Origin: Lacrimispora defluvii
GTDB taxonomy: Bacteria; Bacillota; Clostridia; Lachnospirales; Lachnospiraceae
DNA length: 64,000 nucleotides
Direction of reading: 5' to 3'
Assembly (NCBI GenBank): GCA_013036995.1
Contig: JAAOXG010000008.1
Location: forward strand, 1-64,000
Positions within the stretch are counted from its first letter, which is position 1. The number at the start of each line of letters is the position of its first letter. Both the position numbers and the translations under genes were made by a program. Positions 14,861 through 23,604 of this stretch are shown one piece after another. The notes under the pieces are model-generated. The model ran no database searches and was not told the origin of the DNA. It worked only from the letters and a program-made list of their open reading frames with translations.

Positions 14861-16630
14861 ATGAAAAAAATCATCCAGAAGTTTTTAAAAAGTGATCAGA
14901 AAAAAAGAAATGGAAAGCGGAAAAAGATTATTCTTATTCTGCTCCTGATCGTAACTGCACTGGCAGGGATATTTTTTGTTTTCTCATACAAAAAGAGTAA
15001 GGAAGCAAATGCCCAGGCAAAAAAAATCAAAACTGCAGTTGTTACAAAAAGAGACATCTCATCAAAGCTGTCTTCTTCCGGAACCATTTCTCCGAAGGAT
15101 ACCTATGATATCACCTCGCTGGCGGAAGGAGAGGTGATAGAAGCCAATTTTGAAGAGGGTGATGAAGTGCAAAAAGGTCAGGTTTTATACCGGATTGACA
15201 GCTCTTCGGCAAAAACCCAGCTGACCTCTGCCAACAATTCTCTTGAACGGGCACAGGAAAGTTATCAGGTGGCATTGGATAATTATAATGATGCCTTAAA
15301 AGATTACAGTCAAAATACATATAAATCTACGGAAACAGGATATATCAGCTCCTTATCTATAAAAGAGGGAGATAAAATCAGTGATAAAACTGAAATAGCC
15401 TCTATTGTTGATGACAGCATTATGAAAATCAAGCTTCCGTTTCTCTCTGGAGAGGCAGTCCAGATACCAGTTGGAAGCACAGCGGTTTTAACTCTTTCGG
15501 ATACGGGAGAACAGGTAAATGGAACGGTTGTTTCTGTAGGAAACATGGATGTAACTCTGACTGGAGGCAGGATTGTCCGCTATGTCACCATGGAAGTACA
15601 AAATCCCGGAGGTCTGACAAAGGATATTTCTGCTACGGCAACAGCAGGAGGCTTTGTATGCAGTATGGAGGGGACATTTGAAGCAAAGCTTGAGACCACG
15701 ATGAAAGCAGATCTTCCGTCAGGAGTTGAGGTAAGCGCACTGCTGGTGCATGAGGGTGACTACGTGACCAAAGGGACTCCTGTTTTTACCATAGAAAGCA
15801 AAAGTGCGGCAGCCCTCATTCGTACTTATAAGGATGCCCTGGATAAAGCACAATCATCTCTGGAATCTGCAAAAAATTCACTGGATAATACCCAGGAAAC
15901 CTACGACAATTATACGATTACTGCCCCTATATCAGGTAAAGTAATCACAAAAAGCATTAAGGTGGGAGATAAGATTACAAAGAGCTCCAGCGGCAGCACT
16001 ACACTTGCAACAATCTATGACATGTCCAATTATACCTTTGAAATGAGTGTGGATGAGCTGGACGTCAAATCAGTGGCAGTGGGGCAGAAGGTGGAAATTA
16101 CCGCTGATGCTGTAAACGGAAAGACATTTTCCGGCACAGTTACCAATGTAAGTCTGAAAAGCACCACAACCGATGGAGTAACCAATTATCCGGTTACCAT
16201 TACGTTAGATGATGGCATGGATGAACTGCTTCCCGGCATGAATGTGGATGGAGTCATTGTATTAAATGAGGCTTCTGACGTGCTTACCATTCCGGCTGAT
16301 GCACTGATACGGGGTAATAATGTTTATATAAAGGATGATACTGTAAAAGAGGCAAATGGAGCTGTCCCGGCAGGATTTAAAGAAGTTGAAGTGAAAACCG
16401 GATTAATTAATGATGATTATGTGGAAATAACTTCGGGTCTTGAAGAAAATCAGGAAGTCTATGTCGCTCAGACTACAGTAAGCAATACCAGTAAAAATGC
16501 AGGTATGCCAGGTGAAATGGGAGGTCCTCCAGGAGGAATGGGCGGTTCCATGGAACGAACAGGACGAAGCGGAAGTGGAAATAATAATAACAGAGGCAAC
16601 AGCGGCGGCGGTCAGTCCCGTTCAAAATAA
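14861..16630 (+). CDS. HlyD/MacA-like membrane-fusion (efflux adaptor) protein
   Basis: A 589-residue adaptor with a basic N terminus, one transmembrane helix (about 22-45), and an extracytoplasmic part. Two biotinyl-lipoyl-like segments appear (EGEVIEANFEEGDEVQKGQVLYRID and SGVEVSALLVHEGDYVTKG), each followed by a coiled-coil hairpin (LTSANNSLERAQESYQVAL, DKAQSSLESAKNSL), then beta-barrel segments. The unusual C-terminal tail (~45 residues) is rich in Gly, Met, Pro and Asn. The partner ATPase begins 16 bp after its stop. In Gram-positives such MacA-like adaptors assist export of peptides or antibiotics. The substrate is unknown. Confidence 0.87.
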   Translation: MKKIIQKFLKSDQKKRNGKRKKIILILLLIVTALAGIFFVFSYKKSKEANAQAKKIKTAVVTKRDISSKLSSSGTISPKDTYDITSLAEGEVIEANFEEGDEVQKGQVLYRIDSSSAKTQLTSANNSLERAQESYQVALDNYNDALKDYSQNTYKSTETGYISSLSIKEGDKISDKTEIASIVDDSIMKIKLPFLSGEAVQIPVGSTAVLTLSDTGEQVNGTVVSVGNMDVTLTGGRIVRYVTMEVQNPGGLTKDISATATAGGFVCSMEGTFEAKLETTMKADLPSGVEVSALLVHEGDYVTKGTPVFTIESKSAAALIRTYKDALDKAQSSLESAKNSLDNTQETYDNYTITAPISGKVITKSIKVGDKITKSSSGSTTLATIYDMSNYTFEMSVDELDVKSVAVGQKVEITADAVNGKTFSGTVTNVSLKSTTTDGVTNYPVTITLDDGMDELLPGMNVDGVIVLNEASDVLTIPADALIRGNNVYIKDDTVKEANGAVPAGFKEVEVKTGLINDDYVEITSGLEENQEVYVAQTTVSNTSKNAGMPGEMGGPPGGMGGSMERTGRSGSGNNNNRGNSGGGQSRSK

Positions 16631-16646
16631 TGAGGAGGAATGGAAT

Positions 16647-17354
16647 GTGGCAGAGCCCTTGATTGAATTAAAGGAGATCTACAAGGTATATCAGATGGGA
16701 GAGGAAGAGGTACGCGCAAATGACGGAGTGACCATGACCATAGATCGGGGAGAATTTGTTGCCATCGTGGGAAAGTCAGGTAGCGGGAAATCCACTCTTA
16801 TGAATATTATAGGCGCTCTTGATGTTCCAAGCGATGGTACATATCTCCTGGGCGGAGAAGATGTGGGAAGTATGACTGACAATCAGCTGGCACAGATCCG
16901 AAATAAAATGATCGGCTTTATTTTTCAGCAGTACAATCTGCTTCCCAAATTAAACCTTCTGGAAAATGTGGAGCTGCCCCTGCTCTATGCCGGAGCCGGA
17001 AATGAGGAACGAAAAGAACGTGCCATGGCGTCTTTGGAACGGGTGGGACTGGCAGACAAGTGGAGAAATCTCCCAAACCAGCTATCTGGCGGACAGCAGC
17101 AAAGAGTATCCATAGCCAGAGCTCTTGCCGGAAATCCCTCTCTGATTCTGGCAGATGAACCCACGGGTGCCCTGGATTCCAAGACCAGCCGGGAAGTACT
17201 GGATTTCTTAAAGGAACTAAATGATGAGGGCAATACCATTGTAATGATTACTCACGACAGCAGCATTGCTTTGGAAGCACGGCGGGTCATAAGGGTACAC
17301 GATGGTAAGATTAATTTCGATGGAGACGTAAATGAATATTCTGCAATCCTTTAA
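16647..17354 (+). CDS. ABC transporter ATP-binding protein (MacB/LolD type)
   Basis: A 235-residue ABC ATPase with Walker [11 protein letters not shown]-loop [13 protein letters not shown], signature LSGGQQQR, Walker [12 protein letters not shown] and the switch MITHDSS. These are typical of the LolD/MacB/FtsE group. I place the start at GTG 16647, giving [29 protein letters not shown] lies just before it, whereas the longer open frame runs back into the adaptor gene and is low-complexity. Its 3' end overlaps the permease gene by 23 bp, a sign of tight co-expression. Confidence 0.92.
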   Translation: MAEPLIELKEIYKVYQMGEEEVRANDGVTMTIDRGEFVAIVGKSGSGKSTLMNIIGALDVPSDGTYLLGGEDVGSMTDNQLAQIRNKMIGFIFQQYNLLPKLNLLENVELPLLYAGAGNEERKERAMASLERVGLADKWRNLPNQLSGGQQQRVSIARALAGNPSLILADEPTGALDSKTSREVLDFLKELNDEGNTIVMITHDSSIALEARRVIRVHDGKINFDGDVNEYSAIL

Positions 17355-18516
17355 AATGGCTCTGAAAAGTATCTGGGGGAATAAGATGCGTTCTTTTCTC
17401 ACCATGCTGGGTATTATTATAGGTGTAGCATCGGTGATTATTCTGGTCAGTATTGTAAACGGTCAGATGTCTTATATGAAGGACAGCTTTACCAGTATGG
17501 GTACCAATCAGATGACGGTCCGTTTAACCAACTTAACAACCAGATATGCAGATGTAGATGAAATGTACCAGTTTTATAACGATAACAGGGATTTATTTTC
17601 CCATATGACACCCAGTGTATCGGTAAGTGCCAAGCTGAAATATGGAACAGAATCTCTGGAAGATACCACAGTAACAGGAGTCAGTGAAGATTATCTTGGT
17701 ATGAAGGACCAGACTCTTGATGCAGGACGTTTTATTTCCTATTCTGATATTGCCTCCAGACAGAAGGTATGTGTGGCAGGGTATTACGTTGCCTGGAAAT
17801 TATATGGAAGCGTGGATAATGCCATAGACAAAACAATTAAAATGAATGGCAGCGCTTACCGGATAGTGGGAGTCATATCCAGACAGAATGAGGATGAGCT
17901 GGAAGCGGGAGGAACGGATGATATTTTGTATCTTCCATACAGCAGTGCTGCAAAAATGAATAATACGGCAAAAATCAGCAACTACGTGTTTTCCACATCT
18001 GATACAGACTATACGGCAAAAGCCAAAGAGTCTCTGGAAACATTTTTATTGGGAATATACAAAGATGACAGTCTGTACCGGGTTACTGCCATGAGCGAGA
18101 TGCTGGAATCTTTAGATTCCATGATTGCCATGATGTCCATGGTCCTTGGGGGCATTGCCGGAATTTCACTTCTGGTGGCAGGTGTGGGAGTCATGAATAT
18201 TATGCTGGTGTCAGTCTCGGAACGGACCAGGGAAATCGGAATCAGGAAGGCTCTGGGAGCAAAAAAGAAACACATTATGCAGCAGTTTGTAATTGAAGCG
18301 GCTGTCACCAGTTCTCTTGGTGGAGTGGTTGGGATTGTAGTAGGCTCTGCAGCAACCACCCTGGTTGGGGCTGCCATAGGAATCAATGCAACACCTACGC
18401 CGGGCGCAGTAATTGTGTCCTTTAGCGTATCGGTGGGTATCGGTCTTTTGTTTGGATACATGCCGGCCAGCCGTGCTGCCAACTTAAGCCCCATTGATGC
18501 ACTTCGAAGTGAATAA
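17332..18516 (+). CDS. MacB-type ABC transporter permease
   Basis: A 394-residue permease with one N-terminal transmembrane helix (about 20-43, MLGIIIGVASVIILVSIV), a large extracytoplasmic MacB-PCD domain, and three C-terminal helices forming the FtsX domain (AGISLLVAGVGVMNIMLVSV, then SERTREIGIRKALGAKKKHI). MacB-type transporters work by mechanotransmission and extrude peptides or drugs with a MacA-like adaptor. It is the last gene of the SLH-adaptor-ATPase-permease operon. A terminator lies about 60 bp downstream. Confidence 0.92.
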   Translation: MNILQSFKMALKSIWGNKMRSFLTMLGIIIGVASVIILVSIVNGQMSYMKDSFTSMGTNQMTVRLTNLTTRYADVDEMYQFYNDNRDLFSHMTPSVSVSAKLKYGTESLEDTTVTGVSEDYLGMKDQTLDAGRFISYSDIASRQKVCVAGYYVAWKLYGSVDNAIDKTIKMNGSAYRIVGVISRQNEDELEAGGTDDILYLPYSSAAKMNNTAKISNYVFSTSDTDYTAKAKESLETFLLGIYKDDSLYRVTAMSEMLESLDSMIAMMSMVLGGIAGISLLVAGVGVMNIMLVSVSERTREIGIRKALGAKKKHIMQQFVIEAAVTSSLGGVVGIVVGSAATTLVGAAIGINATPTPGAVIVSFSVSVGIGLLFGYMPASRAANLSPIDALRSE

Positions 18517-18574
18517 CAAAGGAATAATTTCTTGCAAATGTGTCATAGGAGTGATACTATTTGCATAGGTACCA

Positions 18575-18606
18575 AAGGAGTAGCTCTTTTACGGCTACTC
18601 CTTTTC
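18575..18606 (+). terminator. Terminator after the efflux operon
   Basis: AAGGAGTAGC pairs with GCTACTCCTT around a short TCTTTTACG loop, followed by TTTTC. The preceding bases hold a TGCAAAT/ATTTGCA inverted repeat (18533-18565). Confidence 0.75.
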
Positions 18607-18646
18607 GGGCGTAAGAGAATCTTTGTGATAGGAAAGGATATAGAAA

Positions 18647-19639
18647 ATGAATGTTGCAGATATGCATTGTGATACCATAGCGGAGCTTTATTACAGAAGG
18701 CAGGCGGGAAAAGAAGGTTCTATATTAAAAAATGATTGCCATATCGATTTGGAGAGAATGAAAAAAGGGAATTACTGTCTGCAGAATTTTGCATTGTTTA
18801 CAGAACTGACAAAGCACGAAAGACCGTTGGAATACTGCATGAAGCTGCTGGACTTATTTTATACCGAAATGGAACTGTATGGGGATTTAATTGGAATTGT
18901 CAGAACATATGAAGATATTGAGAAAAACCGGAAGGAAGGGCGGATGTCTGCCATGCTTACCATTGAGGAGGGCGGTGTCTGCCAGGGGGAAACGGCATTT
19001 TTACGTAATTTTTACCGCCTGGGAGTCCGTATGATGACACTTACCTGGAATCACATCAATGAACTGGCTTATCCAAACCGAATCCGTATTGAGAATGAGG
19101 AAGCATTTTTTGAACCGGAAACCGAACACGGACTTACCGAAACGGGGATTGTTTTTGTAGAGGAGATGGAACGGCTGGGCATGATTATTGATGTTTCCCA
19201 TTTATCCGATGCAGGTATTTATGATGTGTTCCGTCATACGAAAAAACCTTTTGTGGCAAGTCATTCCAATGCAAGAACCATAGCATCCAATCCGAGAAAT
19301 TTAACCGATGAGATGATAAAAATGCTTGCAGAGCGGGGCGGAGTTACAGGTATTAATTTTTGCGGGGATTTTCTTCATGACTGGAAGAAAGGGGAGAAGC
19401 CCTTCAGCCGCATTCAGGATATGGTCTCACACATTAAACATTTAAAGAAGATCGGAGGAATTGGCTGCATTGGTCTGGGATCGGATTTTGATGGTATCCG
19501 AGGAGAACTGGAGATGAAATCTCCGGAAGATCTGCCGCTTTTAGAAGCATGTATGAAAAAAGAAGGCTTTTCGGATTCTGAAATAGAGGCTGTTTTTTAC
19601 GGCAATGTGCTTCGTGTGTATAAAGAAATTTTAAAGTAA
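18647..19639 (+). CDS. Membrane dipeptidase (peptidase family M19)
   Basis: A 330-residue zinc-dependent dipeptidase of the renal dipeptidase family. Metal ligands are visible in DMHCDTIAE near the N terminus, a bridging Glu in LTIEEGGV, then His residues in IIDVSHLSD and ASHSNAR, and the C-terminal GLGSDFDGI. No signal peptide is present, so the enzyme is cytosolic as in other Firmicutes. It hydrolyses dipeptides, including some with D-residues. AGGAAAGGA precedes ATG 18647. It appears to be a single-gene unit between the efflux and phosphate operons. Confidence 0.92.
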   Translation: MNVADMHCDTIAELYYRRQAGKEGSILKNDCHIDLERMKKGNYCLQNFALFTELTKHERPLEYCMKLLDLFYTEMELYGDLIGIVRTYEDIEKNRKEGRMSAMLTIEEGGVCQGETAFLRNFYRLGVRMMTLTWNHINELAYPNRIRIENEEAFFEPETEHGLTETGIVFVEEMERLGMIIDVSHLSDAGIYDVFRHTKKPFVASHSNARTIASNPRNLTDEMIKMLAERGGVTGINFCGDFLHDWKKGEKPFSRIQDMVSHIKHLKKIGGIGCIGLGSDFDGIRGELEMKSPEDLPLLEACMKKEGFSDSEIEAVFYGNVLRVYKEILK

Positions 19640-19647
19640 GACAAAAT

Positions 19648-19708
19648 TTTACATAAATTTTACAATTGCATGCATAATACTTTACATAGATTTGATATGA
19701 TACTTACA
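19648..19708 (+). promoter_or_regulatory. Phased TTTACA repeats resembling PhoP (Pho) boxes, with promoter
   Basis: Hexamers at strict 11-bp steps: TTTACA (19648), TTTACA (19659), ATGCAT (19670), TTTACA (19681), TTGATA (19692), CTTACA (19703). PhoP of Bacillus binds TT(A/C/T)A(C/T)A repeats with ~5-bp spacers, the same pitch. A TATGAT -10 lies at 19696-19701. The downstream genes are a phosphate symporter and a PhoP/PhoR-like pair, which supports the call. Confidence 0.7.
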
Positions 19709-19741
19709 TAACATGACGTGTCATGAAATACAGGAGGAAAT

Positions 19742-21397
19742 ATGTCAATTACAGATATACAAATGCTGTTTCAGTTTATCGGGGGGCTGGGAATGTTCCT
19801 TTACGGAATGGATGCCATGGCTGATGGATTACAGAAATCTGCAGGACATAAGATGCAGCAATTGCTTGGAGCATTAACCAGCAACCGGCTGATGGGTGTT
19901 TTGCTTGGAACGGGAATTACCGCTATCATTCAGAGCAGTTCTGCCACTACAGTAATGGTGGTTGGATTTGTCAACGCGGGTATCATTAATCTTCAGCAGG
20001 CAGTGGGCATCATTATGGGTGCAAACATTGGAACTACCGTTACCAGCTGGATCGTCTCCATGAGTGAATGGGGAGAAATGTTAAAGCCGGAATTTTTTGC
20101 CCCTGCACTGGTGGGCGTTGGCGCTCTTTTTAATTTATTTGCAAAGAGTGAAAAGAAAAAACAAATCGGTCAGATTTTAGTTGGTTTTGGTGTATTGTTT
20201 ATTGGTCTTACTTTTATGTCTGTATCCATTACTCCTTACAAGGAGGCTCCCATATTCGGACAGGCATTTTCTGTACTTGGCAGAAATCCCATCCTTGGAA
20301 TTCTGGCCGGACTTGTGGTAACCGGCATTATACAAAGCTCTTCTGCTTCTGTGGGTATTTTACAGACACTTGCACTCAATGGAATTGTAAACTGGCAATC
20401 CGCTATTTTTATCACATTGGGGCAGAATATCGGTACCTGTGTAACTGCATTGTTATCCAGTTTGGGAGCAAATCGGACTGCCAAACGAGCCGCTGTAATG
20501 CATCTTCTTTTTAATGTGACGGGTGCCTTGATTTTTGGAATTATCATGTTTGTTTTATTTAAACTGAATCCGGTACTTGCATCTTCTTCCATTACCAGCG
20601 TAGAAATATCCATATTTCATACTATATTTAACGTAACGAATACCATTATCTTATTTCCATTTGCCGGGTTTCTGGTAAAAGCCTCCGGAATTTTTGTGCG
20701 GAGTAAGGAAAAAGAAGAAGAGCATGATTCTGAAAGCGAAATGAAACGTCATTTAGATGAGAGAATTCTGGAAACGCCATCTTTTGCCATTGAAAATGTA
20801 AATCAGCAGGTGGTAAATATGGGATATGCCGCACTTGAAAATTTTGATGTGGCAGCAGACGCACTGCTGAGCAGTGACGCATCCGAAATCATGCAGGTGG
20901 AGAAGCTGGAACAAAAAATAGATCATTATGAGAAGTTACTGACAGATTATTTAATAAAAATCAATAATCAATCCTTAAATGAAGAACAGCATATGCTGGT
21001 TAAAAACCTCTTCTATACAATCAGCGATTTTGAACGTGTCAGCGATCACTGTGAAAACTTATCAGAGCTTGCAACGGAAAAAGCCAACCGTAAGATTATC
21101 TTTTCCGGGGAAGCAGAAAGCGAAATGAGAGAAATGCTGAAAGCTGTCCGCTCTTCTCTGGAACATGCTGTGAAAGCAAGGGAAACATCTGATATGTCAG
21201 AAGTACGTGCCGTGGTTCAGAGTGAGGAAAATGTAGACAGCCTGGAGGAAGAATTAAGAGAACGTCATATTGAACGTTTATCTGCCCAGACTTGCAAACC
21301 GGAAAACGGAGTTATCTTTTTGGATGCATTAAGTAACCTGGAGAGGATTTCTGACCATGCACACAACATTGCAGGTTACGTAAAGGAAGAAATATAA
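19742..21397 (+). CDS. Na+/phosphate cotransporter (NptA/PhoU-domain type)
   Basis: A 551-residue membrane protein of the Na/Pi-II symporter family. Two inverted-repeat halves carry the family motif with a QSSSA core: GITAIIQSSSATTVMVVGF and GIIQSSSASVGILQTLA. About eight to nine helices extend to residue ~320. The C-terminal ~210 residues form a PhoU-like helical bundle (EKLEQKIDHYEKLLTDYL, LFYTISDFERVSDHCENL, LERISDHAHNI). It imports phosphate, with the PhoU domain likely regulating activity. It leads an operon with the response regulator and kinase downstream, behind Pho-box-like repeats. Confidence 0.92.
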   Translation: MSITDIQMLFQFIGGLGMFLYGMDAMADGLQKSAGHKMQQLLGALTSNRLMGVLLGTGITAIIQSSSATTVMVVGFVNAGIINLQQAVGIIMGANIGTTVTSWIVSMSEWGEMLKPEFFAPALVGVGALFNLFAKSEKKKQIGQILVGFGVLFIGLTFMSVSITPYKEAPIFGQAFSVLGRNPILGILAGLVVTGIIQSSSASVGILQTLALNGIVNWQSAIFITLGQNIGTCVTALLSSLGANRTAKRAAVMHLLFNVTGALIFGIIMFVLFKLNPVLASSSITSVEISIFHTIFNVTNTIILFPFAGFLVKASGIFVRSKEKEEEHDSESEMKRHLDERILETPSFAIENVNQQVVNMGYAALENFDVAADALLSSDASEIMQVEKLEQKIDHYEKLLTDYLIKINNQSLNEEQHMLVKNLFYTISDFERVSDHCENLSELATEKANRKIIFSGEAESEMREMLKAVRSSLEHAVKARETSDMSEVRAVVQSEENVDSLEEELRERHIERLSAQTCKPENGVIFLDALSNLERISDHAHNIAGYVKEEI

Positions 21398-21436
21398 GAA
21401 ACATACTTAAACTTTTTTAGACAGAAAGGAGAATGT

Positions 21437-22126
21437 ATGGAACGAATCTATGTAGTAGAGGATGATGACAATATCAGGGACTTAATAAAAATTGCCCTGG
21501 AAGGCTTTGGATATGAGGTGTCTGCACATGAACTGGCAGAGGAAGCCTTAAAGTGTATGGAAACGGACAAACCCGCACTTGCTGTCTTTGATCTTATGCT
21601 TCCTGGTATGGACGGATTGTCGGCTATACGCAAAATCCGGAAAAATGATTTATTAAAAGACATTCCCATTCTTGTCCTGACTGCGAAAGACCGGGAGTTT
21701 GACAAAGTGGCCGGTCTGGATGGCGGTGCAGATGACTATATGACAAAGCCTTTTGGTGTCATGGAACTTGCGGCGCGCATCCGCAGTCTTTTGCGCCGGA
21801 GTACGAAAAATCAGGGGTCTGAGGATGAACTGGATCAGTATTGTCTCAACTTAAACAAGAAGACCAGAGAAGTTTATTGTGACGGAGTAAAGGTTGAACT
21901 TACATTAAAAGAGTTTGAATTGCTGCAATATCTCATGGAAAATCACAATAAAGTGGTGACCAGAGATGAACTGCTTAATCACATATGGGGATATGATTAT
22001 GATGGAGAAACCCGGACTCTGGACATGCACATCCGTACGCTGCGGCAGAAGCTGGGAGAAAATGGCGGTTCCTGCATTAAGACGGTTCGGGGAGTGGGCT
22101 ACCGCTTTATTAAAACCGAAGAATGA
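21437..22126 (+). CDS. phoP: PhoP/PhoB-like response regulator
   Basis: A 229-residue OmpR-family regulator. The receiver domain has acidic pocket VVEDDDN, phosphoacceptor Asp52 (VFDLMLPGMDG), LVLTAKD and TKPFG. The winged-helix domain has LTLKEFELLQYLMENHNKVV and ends in IKTVRGVGYRF. It is placed between the Na/Pi symporter and a PhoR-like kinase, which overlaps or nearly abuts it. Context and the phased repeats upstream of the symporter suggest that it is the phosphate-starvation regulator and autoregulates the operon. AGAAAGGAGA precedes ATG 21437. Confidence 0.85.
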   Translation: MERIYVVEDDDNIRDLIKIALEGFGYEVSAHELAEEALKCMETDKPALAVFDLMLPGMDGLSAIRKIRKNDLLKDIPILVLTAKDREFDKVAGLDGGADDYMTKPFGVMELAARIRSLLRRSTKNQGSEDELDQYCLNLNKKTREVYCDGVKVELTLKEFELLQYLMENHNKVVTRDELLNHIWGYDYDGETRTLDMHIRTLRQKLGENGGSCIKTVRGVGYRFIKTEE

Positions 22127-22167
22127 TGGAAAAAAACAGGCGGTATAAAAAGACAGAGGGAGGCACT

Positions 22168-23571
22168 ATGAAACAGGCGATCTTTTTAAAATTTATTCAG
22201 ATTATTCTTGTAGTACTGGTGTTAAGCAGTTCTATCTTTTATATTGCCTCCAGCAGTGCTCTGCTTAAAAATTCCAGAAAAGACATGAAATACACATTAA
22301 AGGCTATGGATGAGGTTCTCGATTACAACGGGGATTTAGAAAAGGAAATCGGGGACCTGAAGCCAACATTAAGTGAAAACCATAGCCGTTTCACCGTCAT
22401 TAGCCTTGATGGAACCGTAGCGGCCGATACTGGGGAAGTACCGGTCGCTTCTTTGGATAATCACGGAGACAGGGAAGAAGTGAAGGAGGCACTGGCAGGT
22501 GGGATAGGAACTGCCAGACGTTATTCGAAGACCCTTAAGGAGAGTATGCTTTATGTTGCCATCCGGTCTTCCAAATCTGATTATATTCTGCGAATGGCAA
22601 TTCCCTATACTGGCATGAAAGAAAATTTAATACTTCTTCTTCCTGCGGTATGGCTTAGTTTTCTTGCTGCTATCATGTATTCAGCTTTTTCTGCTGACAG
22701 TTTCGCTGAGTCAATTACCCGGCCTCTTAAAGAAATTTCCCAGGAAATGTTAAAGGTAAACGGCGATTATACAGATCTTTCTTTTGAACGTTATCAGTAT
22801 CCGGAAATTAATATTATTGCAGAAACCACCACCAGGATGTCTAAGAATGTAAAAGATTATCTGACTCAGATTGAACGGGAAAAGCAGATCCGCCAGGAAT
22901 TTTTCAGCAATGCTTCTCATGAATTAAAAACTCCCATTACATCGGTACAGGGCTATGCGGAACTTTTGGAAAGCGGGATTATACAGGATGAAGCCCAAAA
23001 GTCAGATTTTATAAAGCGCATTAAAAAAGAAGCGGGAAATATGAATAACCTGATTAATGATATTCTTATGATATCCCGTCTGGAGACGAAAGAGGCAGAG
23101 GTTTTAAAAAGCGATGTACGCCTTTCCATACTGGTAGAGGATATCATCGAATCCTTAGAACCCCTTGCAGCTTCCCACGAAGTTCTTCTTCATATGGACT
23201 GTAAGCCGGTCTGTATCTATGCCAACGGCCAGCAGATGAAGGAATTAATTGGCAATCTGGTCAGCAATGCGGTAAAATATAATAAACCAGGCGGAGATGT
23301 ATGGATCACAGTTCGTGAGGAAAACCGCAATGTGATAATCCGGGTAAAAGATAATGGAATGGGGATTCCAAAAGAATCGTTAGGGCGTATATTTGAACGG
23401 TTCTACCGGGTTGATAAGGGGAGAAGTAAAAAACAGGGCGGAACCGGTCTTGGTCTTTCCATTGTAAAGCATATTGTAAACTTTTATCATGGCACCATTA
23501 CGGTGGAATCAACGATTGATGTTGGAACGGAATTTATGGTTAAAATTCCGGTCCAGGGAAAAACACTATAA
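22168..23571 (+). CDS. phoR: PhoR-like sensor histidine kinase
   Basis: A 467-residue kinase with two transmembrane helices (about 7-28 and 151-173), an extracytoplasmic sensor between them, a HAMP-like linker, the H box FFSNASHELKTPITSVQGYA, N box LIGNLVSNAVKYN, F box FERFYRVDKGRSK and G box GGTGLGLSIVKHIV. A longer frame starting at 22123 overlaps phoP by 4 bp; I prefer ATG 22168 because GAGGGAGG sits just before it and the hydrophobic helix follows at once. The upstream start is a real alternative. It is the cognate partner of the regulator before it. Confidence 0.88.
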   Translation: MKQAIFLKFIQIILVVLVLSSSIFYIASSSALLKNSRKDMKYTLKAMDEVLDYNGDLEKEIGDLKPTLSENHSRFTVISLDGTVAADTGEVPVASLDNHGDREEVKEALAGGIGTARRYSKTLKESMLYVAIRSSKSDYILRMAIPYTGMKENLILLLPAVWLSFLAAIMYSAFSADSFAESITRPLKEISQEMLKVNGDYTDLSFERYQYPEINIIAETTTRMSKNVKDYLTQIEREKQIRQEFFSNASHELKTPITSVQGYAELLESGIIQDEAQKSDFIKRIKKEAGNMNNLINDILMISRLETKEAEVLKSDVRLSILVEDIIESLEPLAASHEVLLHMDCKPVCIYANGQQMKELIGNLVSNAVKYNKPGGDVWITVREENRNVIIRVKDNGMGIPKESLGRIFERFYRVDKGRSKKQGGTGLGLSIVKHIVNFYHGTITVESTIDVGTEFMVKIPVQGKTL

Positions 23572-23604
23572 AAAAAAGCCGTTTCAGGCAGGAGGTGTAC
23601 AGGT

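Noticed and set aside
16497-16646. Upstream extension of the ABC ATPase into the adaptor gene
   Set aside because: The extension is the out-of-frame reading of the adaptor's Gly/Asn-rich tail; GTG 16647 with GAGGAGGAA fits the family start.
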